From Gammaproteobacteria bacterium (GTDB lineage: Bacteria > Gemmatimonadota > Gemmatimonadetes > Longimicrobiales > Gaopeijiaceae), in assembly GCA_009840525.1 (NCBI GenBank), contig VXNP01000070.1, positions 1 to 64,000 on the forward strand: a DNA stretch of 64,000 bases, given 5' to 3'. Position 1 is the first letter of the stretch; every line of letters starts with the position of its first letter. Shown in pieces: positions 18,205 to 28,467 of this stretch. A model generated the notes under the pieces. That model saw only the letters and a list, made by a program, of their open reading frames with translations. It was not told where the DNA came from and ran no database searches. A program made the translations under genes and the position numbers.

Positions 18205-21200
18205 TCATCGCGCGTGAGCACTTCCGGCCAGGGTGCGCGCGACTTCCTCGACCACGAAGCACTCGATGACATCACCCACTTTCACATCGTTGTAGTTGGC
18301 GATTCCTATACCGCACTCGAGCCCGTTGCGGACCAGCTTCACATCGTCCTTGAACCGCTTGAGCGAACTGATCTCCCCCGTGTACACCACGACTCCGTCG
18401 CGGATCAGACGCACCGTCGACGGGTGTTCCACAACCCCCTCGCTGACGTAGCAGCCCGCGATGGTGCCGACCCTCGTCACCTTGAAGGTCTCGCGCACCT
18501 CCGCGCTTGCCACGACCTTCTCGAGGCGCTCCGGGGCGAGCATGCCTTCGAGAGCGGCGCGCACGTCGTTTTCCGCGTCGTAGATGACGTCGTAGACCTG
18601 GATGTCCACGCCCTCACGCTCGGCCAGCTGCCGGGCGTTGATGTTCGGACGCACCCTGAAGCCGATGATGACACCACCGGCGGTGCGCGCCAGCAGGACA
18701 TCCTCCTCGTTGATGGCCCCAACCGCCCGGTGGACGATCTCCACCCGCACTTCCGCGGTGCTGAGTCGCTGGAGCGTATCCGACACCGCCTGTACGGAGC
18801 CGTCGACGTCGCCCTTGATGATGAGCGGCAGAGTGCTGACTTCACCCGCGGACAGGATCTGGGAGAAGTCCCCGAGCCTGATCCCGCGATCCTTGATGCG
18901 CAGGAGTTTCTCGCGCTCCAGGCGTTGGCGGGTGCTGGCGATCTCGGATGCGCGCATGGCCTCCATGACCTGCAGCGTGTCGCCCGCCTGGGGCACGCCC
19001 CTGACGCCCAGAAGCTGCACCGGGGTGCCGGGGCCCGCTTCCTCCACGACCGTACCGCGCTCGTCCAGGAGCGCGCGCACGCGGCCGTCGAATTTGCCGC
19101 AAATGAAGTCGTCGCCCACTTGAAGGGTACCCCGCTGAACAAGCACGGAAACGACGGGACCCTTACCGACATCCAGCCTGGCCTCGATCACGGCACCCGT
19201 TGCCGGGCGGTTCGGGTTGGCCTTCAGTTCGAGCAGCTCCGCCTGCAGCAGCACCTTCTCCAGAAGCTCGTCCATGCCCGCTCCGGTGCGGGCGGAGATC
19301 GGCGCCACGAGCACGTCGCCTCCGAAATCCTCTACGGTAACGTCGTGATTGAGAAGCTGCTGCTTGACGCGTTCGGCGTCTGCCGCCGGCAGATCCATCT
19401 TGTTGATGGCCACCACAATGGGGACGCCGGCGTTGCGCGCGTGGGAGATCGCCTCGACGGTCTGCGGCATGACGGAGTCGTCCGCCGCCACCACCAGGAT
19501 CACGATGTCGGTGACGTCGGCGCCCCGCGCGCGCATGGCGGTGAACGCGGCGTGGCCCGGCGTATCCAGGAACGTGAGCGAGCGGTCGCCGTCCACCTGG
19601 ACGTGGTAGGCCCCGATATGCTGGGTGATGCCACCGGACTCGCCCGCGACGACGTTGGTGTCCCGGATCGAGTCGAGCAGCTTCGTTTTTCCGTGGTCCA
19701 CGTGACCCATGACCGTGACCACGGGTGGGCGTGGCATGGCCAGCTCGGGATCGTCCTCCTCCTCCACTTCACTGTCTTCCGCGGTGCCGTACTCCTGCTC
19801 GCGGACGGCGGTAAAGTTGAACTCCTCCAGCAGCATCTCGATCTGGTCGAAATCCAGCCGCTGGTTGATCGTGACCATGAGGCCCAGGCTCTTGAACGCC
19901 GAGCCGATGAGTTCGGTCGAGGATATGTCGATGAGTTCCCCGAGTTCGGCGACGGTCAGGAACTCGTTTACGCGCACCGTGGTGGCCTCGCGCTCCTCCT
20001 GCCTGCGGGCCTCTTCCCTGCGCGCCTCCTTTTCCTCCACTCTGGGACGGGTTTCACGGCTCTTGCGCCGACGCCGGCCCCCGCCCTTCAGTTCGGCCAT
20101 CACGCGCTGGATGTTCTCCTGCACGGCGCCCTGGTCCACCCGCTGGCGCCTTCTGCCCTTCTTCCGTCCCCGCTTGCGTTTGCCGTCGGGCCCGTACCCT
20201 TCGGCCTGGATGCGCACCTGGCCTCCGGGCCCGGCGCTGGCTGCGGGAGCCAGTCGGGGCGACTGGCGTACGACCCGCACGGGACCTTCGGGCCCCTGAC
20301 TGCGCGCCGACCGCAACTTGGGTCGAGCCGGAGTCGGGAAGGTCTCGGCCGCAGCGACGTTCGCGTCGTGGGTCGCTGCCGCATGGCCAGGGTCGGAGGA
20401 AGCCCCGACGGATGGTTGCCCGGAGGCTGAGGGCGGGGTCGGCGATGCGCCCGAGGCGGTCGGGGCGGCAACCTGGCTCCGGGACCGTGGGTCGGGGACC
20501 GCTTCCCGATGGTCGGCCGGGAGCGATGCGGAGGCGGAACCGCCTTCCGCGCGCCGTGCCGTACCCGGCCGATCGCCGGCGCCGGCAACCTGCGCCGCGT
20601 CGATCGCGTCCGCGGGCACGGCATCCTGCCCGGCGGTGGCCCCGGCCGTGTCGCCATCGAGCTGGTCCGCACCGGCAGGCGGCGACTCGCCTCCTGCGTC
20701 GAGGGTGTCCGGACCCGATGCTGTGGTCTCCGCAGACGACGCTTCCCCATTGGGCGCGTGGTGTCCGGCGGAACCGGCATCCTCGGCGGGTTCCGCCGCA
20801 TCGCCCGCGGAGGGCGGTCCGGCGGCTGCTCCGGGCACGGACTCCGGCGAGCCGCCCGATCCGTCCGCCGTCCCGCCGGAGGCCTGCACCGAATCGGCCC
20901 GCTCGGTCACCGGACCCGAGCCCTCCTCCGTCCCGACCGGGGATGCAACGGCTACAACTTCAGCCTCGCTCGGCGCCACACGCCGGATTCGCCTGCGACT
21001 GCGCCTCCGCCGGACATGGGTTGACCGAACATCTTCCAGCGCGGCCTGCACGGCTTCACGGGTTCCGAAGCCGCTTTGTCGCCGCTCGCGCTCGATTCGC
21101 GCCAGGAGGCGCGAGACGTCGTCACCGGGCACGAAATCCCTGTCTCCGTGCAACGCTACGCCCATCTTGCGCAGCAGCGTCAACAGCATCCGCGACGAGA

Positions 21201-21234
21201 CCCGCAAGTCTCTCGCTAGCTCAAACACCCGCAT
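18205..21234 (-). CDS. infB: Translation initiation factor IF-2
   Basis: GTPase delivering initiator fMet-tRNA to the 30S subunit. The 1009-residue protein has an IF2_N-type start ([20 protein letters not shown]), then several hundred residues of Ala/Gly/Ser/Pro-rich, presumably disordered sequence. A second IF2_N motif around residues 420-450 ([20 protein letters not shown]) follows. The G domain carries [13 protein letters not shown] near residue 506, [16 protein letters not shown] and NKMDLP. Domains C1/C2 complete it. It is 74 nt downstream of nusA; that gap is too small for rnpM (ylxR), usually present there. Confidence 0.97.
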   Translation of the reverse strand: MRVFELARDLRVSSRMLLTLLRKMGVALHGDRDFVPGDDVSRLLARIERERRQSGFGTREAVQAALEDVRSTHVRRRRSRRRIRRVAPSEAEVVAVASPVGTEEGSGPVTERADSVQASGGTADGSGGSPESVPGAAAGPPSAGDAAEPAEDAGSAGHHAPNGEASSAETTASGPDTLDAGGESPPAGADQLDGDTAGATAGQDAVPADAIDAAQVAGAGDRPGTARRAEGGSASASLPADHREAVPDPRSRSQVAAPTASGASPTPPSASGQPSVGASSDPGHAAATHDANVAAAETFPTPARPKLRSARSQGPEGPVRVVRQSPRLAPAASAGPGGQVRIQAEGYGPDGKRKRGRKKGRRRQRVDQGAVQENIQRVMAELKGGGRRRRKSRETRPRVEEKEARREEARRQEEREATTVRVNEFLTVAELGELIDISSTELIGSAFKSLGLMVTINQRLDFDQIEMLLEEFNFTAVREQEYGTAEDSEVEEEDDPELAMPRPPVVTVMGHVDHGKTKLLDSIRDTNVVAGESGGITQHIGAYHVQVDGDRSLTFLDTPGHAAFTAMRARGADVTDIVILVVAADDSVMPQTVEAISHARNAGVPIVVAINKMDLPAADAERVKQQLLNHDVTVEDFGGDVLVAPISARTGAGMDELLEKVLLQAELLELKANPNRPATGAVIEARLDVGKGPVVSVLVQRGTLQVGDDFICGKFDGRVRALLDERGTVVEEAGPGTPVQLLGVRGVPQAGDTLQVMEAMRASEIASTRQRLEREKLLRIKDRGIRLGDFSQILSAGEVSTLPLIIKGDVDGSVQAVSDTLQRLSTAEVRVEIVHRAVGAINEEDVLLARTAGGVIIGFRVRPNINARQLAEREGVDIQVYDVIYDAENDVRAALEGMLAPERLEKVVASAEVRETFKVTRVGTIAGCYVSEGVVEHPSTVRLIRDGVVVYTGEISSLKRFKDDVKLVRNGLECGIGIANYNDVKVGDVIECFVVEEVARTLAGSAHAR

Positions 21235-21308
21235 GCCCCTGGACTTCCTCCCTGGTTGGCTTCCCTGGCCCGGCCAACGAACTCCGTCTGCGCCGTGCCC
21301 CGGCTATC

Positions 21309-22655
21309 TCATCCGTCTGTGTGCTCTCCGTCCGCAAGAGCTTCGGGTTGCGCGTCTTCCTCGCCTTCGATCACGGTCAATTCGTCAATCAGCCCGACGA
21401 TCTGGTCTACGGCGTCAGTAGAGAGTCCTGGTATCGCCAGAAACTCGCCCCTCGCCAGGTTAATGATCTGGAGGAAGGTGGTGTATCCCGCCCCTCCCAG
21501 CGCCTGCAGCGCGTCGGCCGGCAACTCCAGTTCCGAGAGCGGAAAATCGGACGTCTCGTAGTTTTCCTCGGCGTCCGGGAAGATGGCCGTGTCCGCTCCC
21601 CGCTCAAGCCACTCGCGAGACCCGTAGAGGTCGATCTGCCACCCGATCAACTGCGACGCCAGGCGAACGTTCTGTCCATTCCGGCCGATCGCCAGGGACA
21701 ACTGATCCTCGTCCACGATCGCGGTGATTACCTGGTTGTCGTAGTTGCTGATGACCTTCGCAACTCGCGCGGGCGCAAGCGCCCTGCGGGCGAAAACCTC
21801 GGGATCGGGATGCCAGGGCACGATATCGATACGCTCGCCGCCCAGCTCGGAAACGACGGCCTGGACGCGGGATCCCTTCAGCCCTACGCACGCGCCCACA
21901 GGATCGATGGATTCGTCACGCGACGACACCGCGATCTTGGTTCTGCCGCCGACTTCCCTGGCCTTTTCCCGGATGTCGACGATGCCCTGGTAGATCTCCG
22001 GCACCTCGAGCCTGAAGAGGGACTCGACGAAAACGGGGTCCGCGCGCGACAGAATGAGCCGAGGCCCCTTGGGAGACTCCTCGATCTTCTTCAAGACGGC
22101 GCGGATGGGATCGCCCTGACGGAAACGCTCCCGGGGGTTCTGCTCCTTCCAGGGGATGATGGCGTCCGCGTCCTTGGCGAGGTTCAGCATCACCACCACC
22201 TTGCCCCGCTCGATCTGCTGAACGTCGCCTGAAAGCAGCTCGCCGACCCGGTCCGCGAACTCTTCGCGAATCCGGTCGCGCTCGTTCTCGCGAATACGCT
22301 GGACGATGCGTTGCTTGGTCGCCATCACCGCGTTGCGTCCGAACTCGGTGAAGTCCATGGGGATTTCCATGAGATCCCCGACTTCGAAGGCCTCGTCGTC
22401 CCAGCGGGCTTCCTCCAGGGAAATCTCCGCGGAGCCGTCCTCGACCTGGTCTACGACACGCTTGAGGACGACGATGTCGATCGCTCCGCTCATGTCGTCC
22501 ACGTCGATCTCAGCGCGCACGTTGGGACCATGGATGCGTGCGAGGCCGGCCATGATCCCGTCCTGGATCAACTCGTTGAGTTCGTCCACGGACAGGTTCT
22601 TGGTGGCGGCCATGTCCCGGAATGCCGCAATAATCTGGCCCGAGTTCGCTATCAT
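21309..22655 (-). CDS. nusA: Transcription termination/antitermination factor NusA
   Basis: RNA polymerase-associated pausing, termination and antitermination factor. The 448-residue protein has the N-terminal RNAP-binding domain (residues 1-130), an S1 domain, two KH domains (including DPVGACVGLKGSRVQAVVSEL and the LAIGRNGQNVRLA GXXG motif), and a C-terminal helix-hairpin-helix-like region (about 365-440) ending in an acidic tail. The ATG at 22655 has a GGAG ribosome-binding site. The gene starts about 170 nt downstream of a promoter with an intrinsic terminator between them. rimP, its usual upstream partner, is absent. Confidence 0.97.
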   Translation of the reverse strand: MIANSGQIIAAFRDMAATKNLSVDELNELIQDGIMAGLARIHGPNVRAEIDVDDMSGAIDIVVLKRVVDQVEDGSAEISLEEARWDDEAFEVGDLMEIPMDFTEFGRNAVMATKQRIVQRIRENERDRIREEFADRVGELLSGDVQQIERGKVVVMLNLAKDADAIIPWKEQNPRERFRQGDPIRAVLKKIEESPKGPRLILSRADPVFVESLFRLEVPEIYQGIVDIREKAREVGGRTKIAVSSRDESIDPVGACVGLKGSRVQAVVSELGGERIDIVPWHPDPEVFARRALAPARVAKVISNYDNQVITAIVDEDQLSLAIGRNGQNVRLASQLIGWQIDLYGSREWLERGADTAIFPDAEENYETSDFPLSELELPADALQALGGAGYTTFLQIINLARGEFLAIPGLSTDAVDQIVGLIDELTVIEGEEDAQPEALADGEHTDG

Positions 22656-22762
22656 CGACTCCGTTCACCCTGCCGACACACGCGGATCGTCCGCCCGTCC
22701 CGTGCAAGTCGGGATCATGTCACGGGTGGCCCGCCCACGCGCTGCCGCCCGGCTTGCCGGGT

Positions 22763-22792
22763 AAAAAAAAGCGGGGGCCACTGGCTCCCCAC
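22763..22792 (-). terminator. Intrinsic terminator in the nusA leader
   Basis: On the minus strand the sequence forms GGGG-A-GCC / GGC-C-CCCC with a 3-nt loop and one A-C mismatch (22772-22790), followed by GC and eight T (22770-22763). It is the best intrinsic terminator in the window. It sits about 32 nt after the predicted start of the promoter at 22831-22859 and 108 nt before nusA. It can therefore act as an attenuator for the nusA operon, and also stop read-through from the murA unit. A second perfect hairpin, CCCGGC-TT-GCCGGG (22748-22761), follows directly. Confidence 0.8.
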
Positions 22793-22830
22793 TCTCAAGA
22801 TCGTCGGCCGACGACCCGCCCGGACCCTGA

Positions 22831-22859
22831 ACAATAAGGGTTTGTCCACCCCCGTTCAA
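22831..22859 (-). promoter_or_regulatory. Promoter of the nusA-infB operon leader
   Basis: Minus-strand -35 TTGAAC (22854-22859) and -10 TATTGT (22831-22836) with an exact 17-nt spacer; one of the best sigma-70-like matches here. Transcription would begin near 22824. The transcript starts with a palindromic stretch TCGTCGGCCGACGA (22800-22813) and then meets the terminator at 22763-22792, before nusA. Confidence 0.65.
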
Positions 22860-22910
22860 GGCTTCAGAGCCGACCGCGCGGCTCCGGCTGCCGGCGTGGC
22901 GCTTCCCCGG

Positions 22911-23231
22911 TCACGGGGTCGGGTCCCGCCGCTCCAGGCGCTCGATTCTCGCGGCGAGACGCTCTACCACCTCCCGCAACTGGTCCATCTCGCGACGGGT
23001 CACGAAGTCCAGGCGATCACGGGCGGTCTCGGCCGCCGCCTGAGCCCTGGACAACGCGCCCTTCAGCGCATCGCGCGCCGCTTCGGCGTTCGGCCCGCTC
23101 TGCTCGCGGGTCTCGGCCAGGGTTTCCTCAATGGCGTCCTTGAGCGCCGAAAGAAAACCGAGCCCTTGGCTCAATCCTTCGCGGATGCCCTTTCTCCTGC
23201 GACGCTCACCGTCGCTTCCCTCTTCCTTCAC
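22911..23231 (-). CDS. Small coiled-coil protein, UbiK/phasin-like
   Basis: A 106-residue, highly charged, almost entirely helical protein. It has a basic start (GERRRRKGIREGL), an Ala/Glu-rich helix (residues 30-75) and a C-terminal segment DFVTRREMDQLREVVERLAARIERLE. That last segment resembles the C-terminal coiled coil of UbiK/BMFP accessory factors, which often begins D-x-V-T-R-x-E. Phasin-like proteins share such composition. It follows murA by 66 nt and precedes the nusA leader. No enzyme function is expected; membrane or protein association is inference. Confidence 0.72.
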   Translation of the reverse strand: MKEEGSDGERRRRKGIREGLSQGLGFLSALKDAIEETLAETREQSGPNAEAARDALKGALSRAQAAAETARDRLDFVTRREMDQLREVVERLAARIERLERRDPTP

Positions 23232-23297
23232 GGTGTGCCTCTCTTCCCCTGGTGTCTTGTCTCAGCCGGGTCGCGCACCCCGCGCCCGACCCGGTGT

Positions 23298-24575
23298 CTA
23301 ACCCACTCGCTCGATGTGCGCACCGAGTCCGCGCAGGCGTTCGTCGATCTGCTGATAACCGCGTTCGATCTGGGCGATGTTGTGAATCTCGCTGGTTCCC
23401 CTGGCGGCCAGCGCGGCCAGCAGGATCGCCATGCCGGCGCGAATGTCAGGGCTCTCGAGGCGTCCGCCCCGCAGTTGCGCAGGGCCGACCACGACCGCCC
23501 GATGCGGATCGCACAGGATGATCTGCGCCCCCATGGAAACAAGCTTGTCGGTGAAGAACATGCGTGACTCGAACATCTTCTCGTATACCAGCACGGTGCC
23601 GTGGCACTGCGTGGCCGTGACCAGCGCGATCGACGTGAGGTCGGCAGGAAACGCCGGCCAGGGCCCGTCGTCGATCTTGGGCACGTGGCCGAAGGCGTCC
23701 GGCCGGATATTGGGCTCGCGATCGCCCCGCACGACCAGCGACCCGTCGACAGGTTCGCACTCGACGCCAAGGCGCCGGAAGCCCAGCAAGGTCGAATCCA
23801 GATGCTCGATCGGGACATCCTCGATGACCAGTTTGCTTCGCGTCACCGCCGCGAGGCCGATGAAGGAGCCGATTTCGATGTGGTCGGCGCCGATCCGGTA
23901 TCTGGCTCCGCCCAGCGCTCCGACGCCCTCGATATCCAGGACATGGGTGCCGATGCCGCGGATGCGCGCACCCATCGCATTCAGCAGGTGGCACAAGTCC
24001 TGGACGTGCGGTTCGGCCGCCGCGTTTCGAATCCGGGTTCGGCCGCGGGCGAGCGTGGCCGCCATCACGGCGTTCTCCGTGCCGGTCACCGAAGGCTCGT
24101 CCAGGAACATCGAGGCGCCCTTCAGGCTGGACGCGTGGATCTCGAACTCCCTTCCCAGCCGCGTCTCTCCCCCCAATGCCGCAAGCGCCATGAAGTGGGT
24201 GTCCAGGCGGCGCCGGCCGATTACGTCACCCCCGGGAGGGGGAAGCAGGACGCGTCCGAAGCGCGCCAGCAACGGGCCGGCGAGCAGAATCGAGGCCCGA
24301 ATGCGCTCTGCGAGCGCGCGCGGGGGACGGACGTCGCCCACCTGTCCCGCATCCACGGTGACCACGTTGGGTCCCTCCCAGGACACTTCCGCTCCCAGGG
24401 CTCGCAGGATCGCGGCCAACGCCTCCACATCCTTGATGCGGGGGACGTTCTCCAGGGTGACCGGCTCTGTCGCGAGGAGCGTCGCCGCAAGCGCCGGAAG
24501 AGCCGCGTTCTTGTTTCCTGCCGGCCTTATGGTCCCGCTGAGGGGGTGGCCGCCTTCGACAAGGAAGTGTGCCAT
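23298..24575 (-). CDS. murA: UDP-N-acetylglucosamine 1-carboxyvinyltransferase, Asp variant
   Basis: First committed step of peptidoglycan synthesis: enolpyruvyl transfer from PEP to UDP-GlcNAc in the cytoplasm. The 425-residue product has the conserved NKNAALP near residues 21-27 (Lys22) and the EPSP-synthase-type repeats throughout. In the active-site loop the usual Cys of the GGCxIG motif is replaced by Asp117 ([11 protein letters not shown]; codon GAC at 24225-24227). This is the substitution known in mycobacterial and chlamydial MurA, which stay active but resist fosfomycin. The ATG at 24575 starts MAHFLVEGG, as expected. Confidence 0.96.
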   Translation of the reverse strand: MAHFLVEGGHPLSGTIRPAGNKNAALPALAATLLATEPVTLENVPRIKDVEALAAILRALGAEVSWEGPNVVTVDAGQVGDVRPPRALAERIRASILLAGPLLARFGRVLLPPPGGDVIGRRRLDTHFMALAALGGETRLGREFEIHASSLKGASMFLDEPSVTGTENAVMAATLARGRTRIRNAAAEPHVQDLCHLLNAMGARIRGIGTHVLDIEGVGALGGARYRIGADHIEIGSFIGLAAVTRSKLVIEDVPIEHLDSTLLGFRRLGVECEPVDGSLVVRGDREPNIRPDAFGHVPKIDDGPWPAFPADLTSIALVTATQCHGTVLVYEKMFESRMFFTDKLVSMGAQIILCDPHRAVVVGPAQLRGGRLESPDIRAGMAILLAALAARGTSEIHNIAQIERGYQQIDERLRGLGAHIERVG

Positions 24576-24737
24576 GACGTGGGAGTGGAAGGGTGGACCA
24601 GGTGGAAGTTACGGGAGCGCGGCCAGCGCCGGGACCTTGGGGGCGATCGCGCGTCGGGTCGCTGGTCGCATTGCCGCGCCAACATACCACGTCGCCGACG
24701 CCCCGGCCAGCGGGATCAGTGGCGTGCATGGAAGTTC

Positions 24738-24767
24738 TTGCAGCGCGAGCCCTGAATGCGCTACTAT
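24738..24767 (+). promoter_or_regulatory. Promoter upstream of small ORF and membrane coiled-coil gene
   Basis: Plus-strand -35 TTGCAG (24738-24743) and -10 TACTAT (24762-24767), 18-nt spacer. The expected start is near 24774, only a few bases before the ATG of the small ORF at 24778. The mRNA would thus be nearly leaderless for that ORF unless transcription begins elsewhere. It lies in the gap between divergent murA and this pair. Confidence 0.5.
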
Positions 24768-24777
24768 CGGAGAACAG

Positions 24778-24888
24778 ATGATTCTACAAGTTATTGTCAA
24801 TACGTCAGATGCACCCTTCGGTGAAGCACTCTCCGAGGGCAGCTTCGCCAATCTTCCCGGCTACACGCCGCTCCTGATCATACCATGA
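24778..24888 (+). CDS. Possible 36-residue small protein or leader peptide
   Basis: ATG at 24778 with a GGAG motif 6 nt upstream; the frame stops at 24886-24888, overlapping the start of the next gene as ATGA. The peptide begins MILQVIVNTSDAPFGEALSE and ends with LLIIP. Codon composition at its start is noticeably more A/T-rich than its neighbours. The downstream gene has no ribosome-binding site of its own in front of ATG 24885, so coupled translation through this ORF is plausible. No homology is recognised; it could simply be a leader that feeds the next gene. Confidence 0.4.
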   Translation: MILQVIVNTSDAPFGEALSEGSFANLPGYTPLLIIP

Positions 24889-25526
24889 TTGCAACGGTTT
24901 GGACGATAGCGGCCGCGGCATCCGCCCGGGTGTCGGGGCAGGAACCGGCGCCCGACACGGTTCTCGTCATCGTCGCGCCCTCGGGGATCGCGAATGTCAG
25001 CGAGTGGGGCCTTCTGGCTCTTGTGGTCCTGGCCTCGGTCGGCGCCGTGGCGCTGCTGGCCTTCATGAGGCGGCTGGACAGGCACGGGCGCCGGCTCACC
25101 GACATCGCGCGCCGGCTGGAGGAACAGAGCCGGCCGGTGCTCGAACGGGCTGCCGGCGTCGCGGACAACGTGGATGCCGTTTCCCGCTCGCTGCGCGACG
25201 AGGCGCGGCACCTTACAGGGTCCGTGCGGGCGCTGTCCGACCGGCTGAGGCAGGCATCGACGCACATGGAAACCCGCATCGATGAGTTCAACGCGTTGCT
25301 GGAAGTGGTGCAGGCCGAGGCTGAGGAGACGTTTCTCAAGACGGCTGCGGCCGTTCGCGGGGTGGGCGCTGGCGCGCGCGCCCTTGAGCGCGCGCGCGGA
25401 AGCGCCCGTTCCGTGCTCCCGGCCGAAGAAGACGCCCCGGCGGGGCCCGCAGGCGATGAACCGGCCGACACGCCCGCCGTCACCGGGCCGGATGACGGGC
25501 GCGAGCCGGCCGGCGAGACGGGATAG
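24885..25526 (+). CDS. Membrane-anchored coiled-coil protein (DUF948-like)
   Basis: A 213-residue protein. An N-terminal weakly hydrophobic stretch (residues 1-18) could be a signal or first TM; a strong TM helix spans about 42-62 (GLLALVVLASVGAVALLAF). A long amphipathic helix region follows (about 65-170, repeated Arg/Asp/Leu, NVDAVSRSLRDEARHL). The last 45 residues are an acidic Pro/Ala-rich tail. This plan is that of DUF948-type general-stress-like proteins. Divergent from murA and convergent with gatB. Function unknown. Confidence 0.72.
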   Translation: MIATVWTIAAAASARVSGQEPAPDTVLVIVAPSGIANVSEWGLLALVVLASVGAVALLAFMRRLDRHGRRLTDIARRLEEQSRPVLERAAGVADNVDAVSRSLRDEARHLTGSVRALSDRLRQASTHMETRIDEFNALLEVVQAEAEETFLKTAAAVRGVGAGARALERARGSARSVLPAEEDAPAGPAGDEPADTPAVTGPDDGREPAGETG

Positions 25527-25573
25527 CGGCTGCGGGCAGCACGCGGGCAAGGTCGGCCGGCAATCCGCCGACT

Positions 25574-27013
25574 TCAATCGGCATCGGCGTCCAGCGCGGC
25601 CCGCAGCAACTGGCTCACGCGGCGCGGGTCCGCCTTGCGCCCGGAGGCACGCATGACCTGGCCCATGAGAAAGCCGAAGAGGCGCGTCTCCCCCGCGCGG
25701 TAGCGGGCGACTGCCTCCGGATGCGCCGCCACCGCGTCCGTCACCCACCTGTCCAGCACCTGGTCTTCGCGCACCTGCCTGAGCCCTTCCCGCTGGACGA
25801 TCGCCCCGGGCGGGTCGCCGGTGCGCGCCATGCCGGCGAGGACCGTCTTGGCCGCCGTGGCCGACAGCGTCCCCTTGTCCACCAGCACAAGCAGTTCGGC
25901 GAGTCGCCCGGGTGCCAGCCCCGGTGAGGAAAGGTCGGCGATTCCTCGTTTCACTGTCTCGAGCACCGGCCCCATCACCCAGTTGGACACCGTCTTGGGC
26001 TGCCCCCCGCAGGCGACAACGGCCTCGTAGTAGTCCGCGAGTCCCCGGGACGAAGTAAGCACGTCCGCGTCGTATGCGGGCAACTCGTACTGGCGCCGAA
26101 AGCGCTCGCGCTTCGCCCGCGGCAGTTCCCCCAGTCCGGCTCGCAGCGACGCAACGCGCGCGGCCGAGAGGACGAGAGGCGGGAGGTCGGGATCGGGGAA
26201 ATAGCGGTAGTCCTGGCTGTCCTCCTTGTCCCGCATCACCCTCACGTCGCCTCCTGCGGCATCCCAGAGCAGCGTCTGGCGGGTGACGGCGCGGCCCTCG
26301 GCGCGAATCCGGGTCTGGCGCCTGATCTCGACGCCGAGCGCCTTTTCCACCGCCGAGAAACTGTTGAGGTTCTTGACCTCGGTGCTGGCCTCGAGGCGCT
26401 CGCTTCCCCTCTTCCGCAGGGACACGTTCGCGTCCACGCGCAGGCTGCCTTCTTCCATGTTGCAATCGGATATCTCCAGGTATTCCATCAGTCGCTTGAG
26501 GAGTTGGAGATATGAGCGCGCCTCCCGGGGAGAGCGCAGGTCCGGCTCCGAAACGACTTCGATCAGCGGGGTGCCGGTCCGGTTCAGGTCGACGGCGGTC
26601 GCGGAGGCGAAGCGGTCGTGCAGCGACTTTCCGGCGTCCTCCTCCATGTGCACCCGTCGGATCCGCACCCGCCGGCCGCCATCCAGTTCCACGGCGCCCC
26701 GGGTGGCCAGGGGGCGTTCGAACTGGGAGATCTGATATCCCTTGGGCAGGTCCGGATAGAAGTAGTTCTTGCGGGCGAAGACGGAGACGGGGTGGATGGT
26801 GCAGTCCAGCGCGAGCGCCGCCCGGAGCGCGAGATCGACCGCTCCCGGGTCGAGCACGGGGAGCGCGCCGGGCAGCCCCAGGCAGACCGGGCAAACGGCC
26901 GTGTTGGACGGTGCTCCGAATGCGGTCGAATCCGCGCAGAACAGCTTGCGCCCGGTGTCGAGCTGAACGTGGACCTCCAGGCCGATCACGGCCTCCAGCG
27001 GCGAGTCCTTCAT
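25574..27013 (-). CDS. gatB: Aspartyl/glutamyl-tRNA amidotransferase subunit B
   Basis: Binds misacylated Glu-tRNA-Gln or Asp-tRNA-Asn and activates it for amidation, with GatA supplying ammonia. The 479-residue protein starts with the conserved [12 protein letters not shown], has [11 protein letters not shown], the [16 protein letters not shown] motif and the GatB/YqeY-like C-terminal domain. Its start overlaps the gatA stop by 4 nt. Presence of GatCAB suggests indirect synthesis of Gln-tRNA and/or Asn-tRNA. Confidence 0.97.
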   Translation of the reverse strand: MKDSPLEAVIGLEVHVQLDTGRKLFCADSTAFGAPSNTAVCPVCLGLPGALPVLDPGAVDLALRAALALDCTIHPVSVFARKNYFYPDLPKGYQISQFERPLATRGAVELDGGRRVRIRRVHMEEDAGKSLHDRFASATAVDLNRTGTPLIEVVSEPDLRSPREARSYLQLLKRLMEYLEISDCNMEEGSLRVDANVSLRKRGSERLEASTEVKNLNSFSAVEKALGVEIRRQTRIRAEGRAVTRQTLLWDAAGGDVRVMRDKEDSQDYRYFPDPDLPPLVLSAARVASLRAGLGELPRAKRERFRRQYELPAYDADVLTSSRGLADYYEAVVACGGQPKTVSNWVMGPVLETVKRGIADLSSPGLAPGRLAELLVLVDKGTLSATAAKTVLAGMARTGDPPGAIVQREGLRQVREDQVLDRWVTDAVAAHPEAVARYRAGETRLFGFLMGQVMRASGRKADPRRVSQLLRAALDADAD

Positions 27014-28467
27014 GCAGCTTCTGCGCCGGACGGAACCGGGGGAGATCCTACCGTCCCCAGTTCGGCTTCGAGCGCCGCGGCCGCGGTCAGCAGCGTGTCC
27101 TCCCGCCAGTGCGCGGCCATGAGTTGACCTCCAACCGGCAGTCCCTCCGCCAGCCCGATGGGAACGGACATTGCGGGTACCCCGGCCAGGTTGGCGGTCA
27201 CGGTGAAGACATCGGACAGGTACATCTGGTAGGGATCGTGGACGCGCTCTCCCAGCTTGAAGGCGGGGGTCGGCGCAGTCGGGGTAAAGAGCACGTCCAC
27301 GCCATCCCCGAATGTCCGTTCGAAATCCCCGGCGACGGCAGCCCGCGCCTCCTGCGCACGGCCGTAGTACGCGTCGTAGTAGCCCGCCGACAGCGCGTAG
27401 GTACCGAGCAGGATGCGCCGCTTGACCTCGGTGCCGAAGCCCTCGGAGCGGGACAGTTCATACAGTCGCTCGGTGGTATCGGCCTCCCGGCACCGGTGCC
27501 CGAAGCGGACACCGTCGTAGCGGGCCAGATTGGAGGAAGCTTCGGCGGGCGCGATGATGTAATAGGCAGGAATAGCATATCGGGTGTGCGGCAGGGACAC
27601 CTCCCGCAACTCGGCGCCCGCTCCCTCCAGGGCACCGAGGGCGTGCTCCGCCAGCCGGCGCACCACCGGATCCAGGCCGGCGGGGAAGTACTCGCGCGGC
27701 ACGCCCACGACCAGCCCGCGCACCCCCCGCTCGCAGGCCGGCGCCAAAGGCGGTACGGGGCGGTTGGCCGAGGTGGCGTCGCGCGGATCGTGGCCGCTCA
27801 GGACTTCGAGCAGGGTGGCCGTGTCGCGCACGTTGCGGCCCAGGGCGCCCACCTGGTCGAGAGAGGAGGCGAAGGCGACCAGTCCGTAGCGGCTCACCCG
27901 CCCGTAGGTGGGTTTGATGCCCACCACCCCGCAGAACGACGCCGGCTGGCGTACCGAACCACCTGTGTCCGAGCCCACGGCGACCGGCACGATGCCCGCG
28001 GCCACCGCAGCCGCCGACCCGCCGGAGCTTCCGCCGGGAACCCGTTCCGCACGCCAGGGATTGCGCGTGGGGCCGAATGCGGAGTTCTCGGTCGACGACC
28101 CCATGCCGAACTCGTCCATATTGGTCTTGCCGACGATGACCGCCCCCGCCCCGCGTAGCCGCCGGACGGCGGTGGCTTCGTACGGGGAACGGAATTTCTC
28201 CAGAATGCGGGAGCCGCAGGTGGTGGGGAAATCGGCCGTGGCCAGGTTGTCCTTGACCGCGACCGGTATCCCCGCGAGCGGGCCGTCGCGCGGACCGCGT
28301 TGCCGGTCCGCGTTCGCATCCACGGCGATGAAGGCGTTGAGCGGTACGGCGCCCCGCTCCCACGTCCCGTGCGCCTCCAGCGCCTGCGCAGCCATCGAAC
28401 CCCAGGCAAGGCTCCCGTCCCGGACCTCCGCGGCGCTCTCCGCCACGCCGCCCGCATTCACCTTCAC
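27010..28467 (-). CDS. gatA: Aspartyl/glutamyl-tRNA amidotransferase subunit A
   Basis: Amidase-signature enzyme releasing ammonia from glutamine for transamidation. The catalytic Ser-cisSer-Lys residues are contained in [17 protein letters not shown] (Lys) and [15 protein letters not shown] (serines); the [16 protein letters not shown] segment is also conserved. The length of 485 residues is usual. Overlaps gatC and gatB by 4 nt on each side. Confidence 0.97.
   Translation of the reverse strand: MKVNAGGVAESAAEVRDGSLAWGSMAAQALEAHGTWERGAVPLNAFIAVDANADRQRGPRDGPLAGIPVAVKDNLATADFPTTCGSRILEKFRSPYEATAVRRLRGAGAVIVGKTNMDEFGMGSSTENSAFGPTRNPWRAERVPGGSSGGSAAAVAAGIVPVAVGSDTGGSVRQPASFCGVVGIKPTYGRVSRYGLVAFASSLDQVGALGRNVRDTATLLEVLSGHDPRDATSANRPVPPLAPACERGVRGLVVGVPREYFPAGLDPVVRRLAEHALGALEGAGAELREVSLPHTRYAIPAYYIIAPAEASSNLARYDGVRFGHRCREADTTERLYELSRSEGFGTEVKRRILLGTYALSAGYYDAYYGRAQEARAAVAGDFERTFGDGVDVLFTPTAPTPAFKLGERVHDPYQMYLSDVFTVTANLAGVPAMSVPIGLAEGLPVGGQLMAAHWREDTLLTAAAALEAELGTVGSPPVPSGAEAA

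Noticed and set aside
22656-22760. Possible tRNA-like or riboswitch fold between the terminator and nusA
   Set aside because: I tried a cloverleaf reading of the GC-rich stretch and found no consistent T-arm or anticodon arm. The CCCGGC-TT-GCCGGG hairpin alone is not evidence for a named RNA.
24600-24700. Minus-strand promoter for murA around TATGTT
   Set aside because: The -10 looks fair, but no -35 hexamer is recognisable at 16-18 nt, so it was not listed.
25552-25572. GTCGGC/GCCGAC hairpin between the membrane coiled-coil gene and gatB as a terminator
   Set aside because: Short stem, 9-nt loop and only two T after it; too weak to list.
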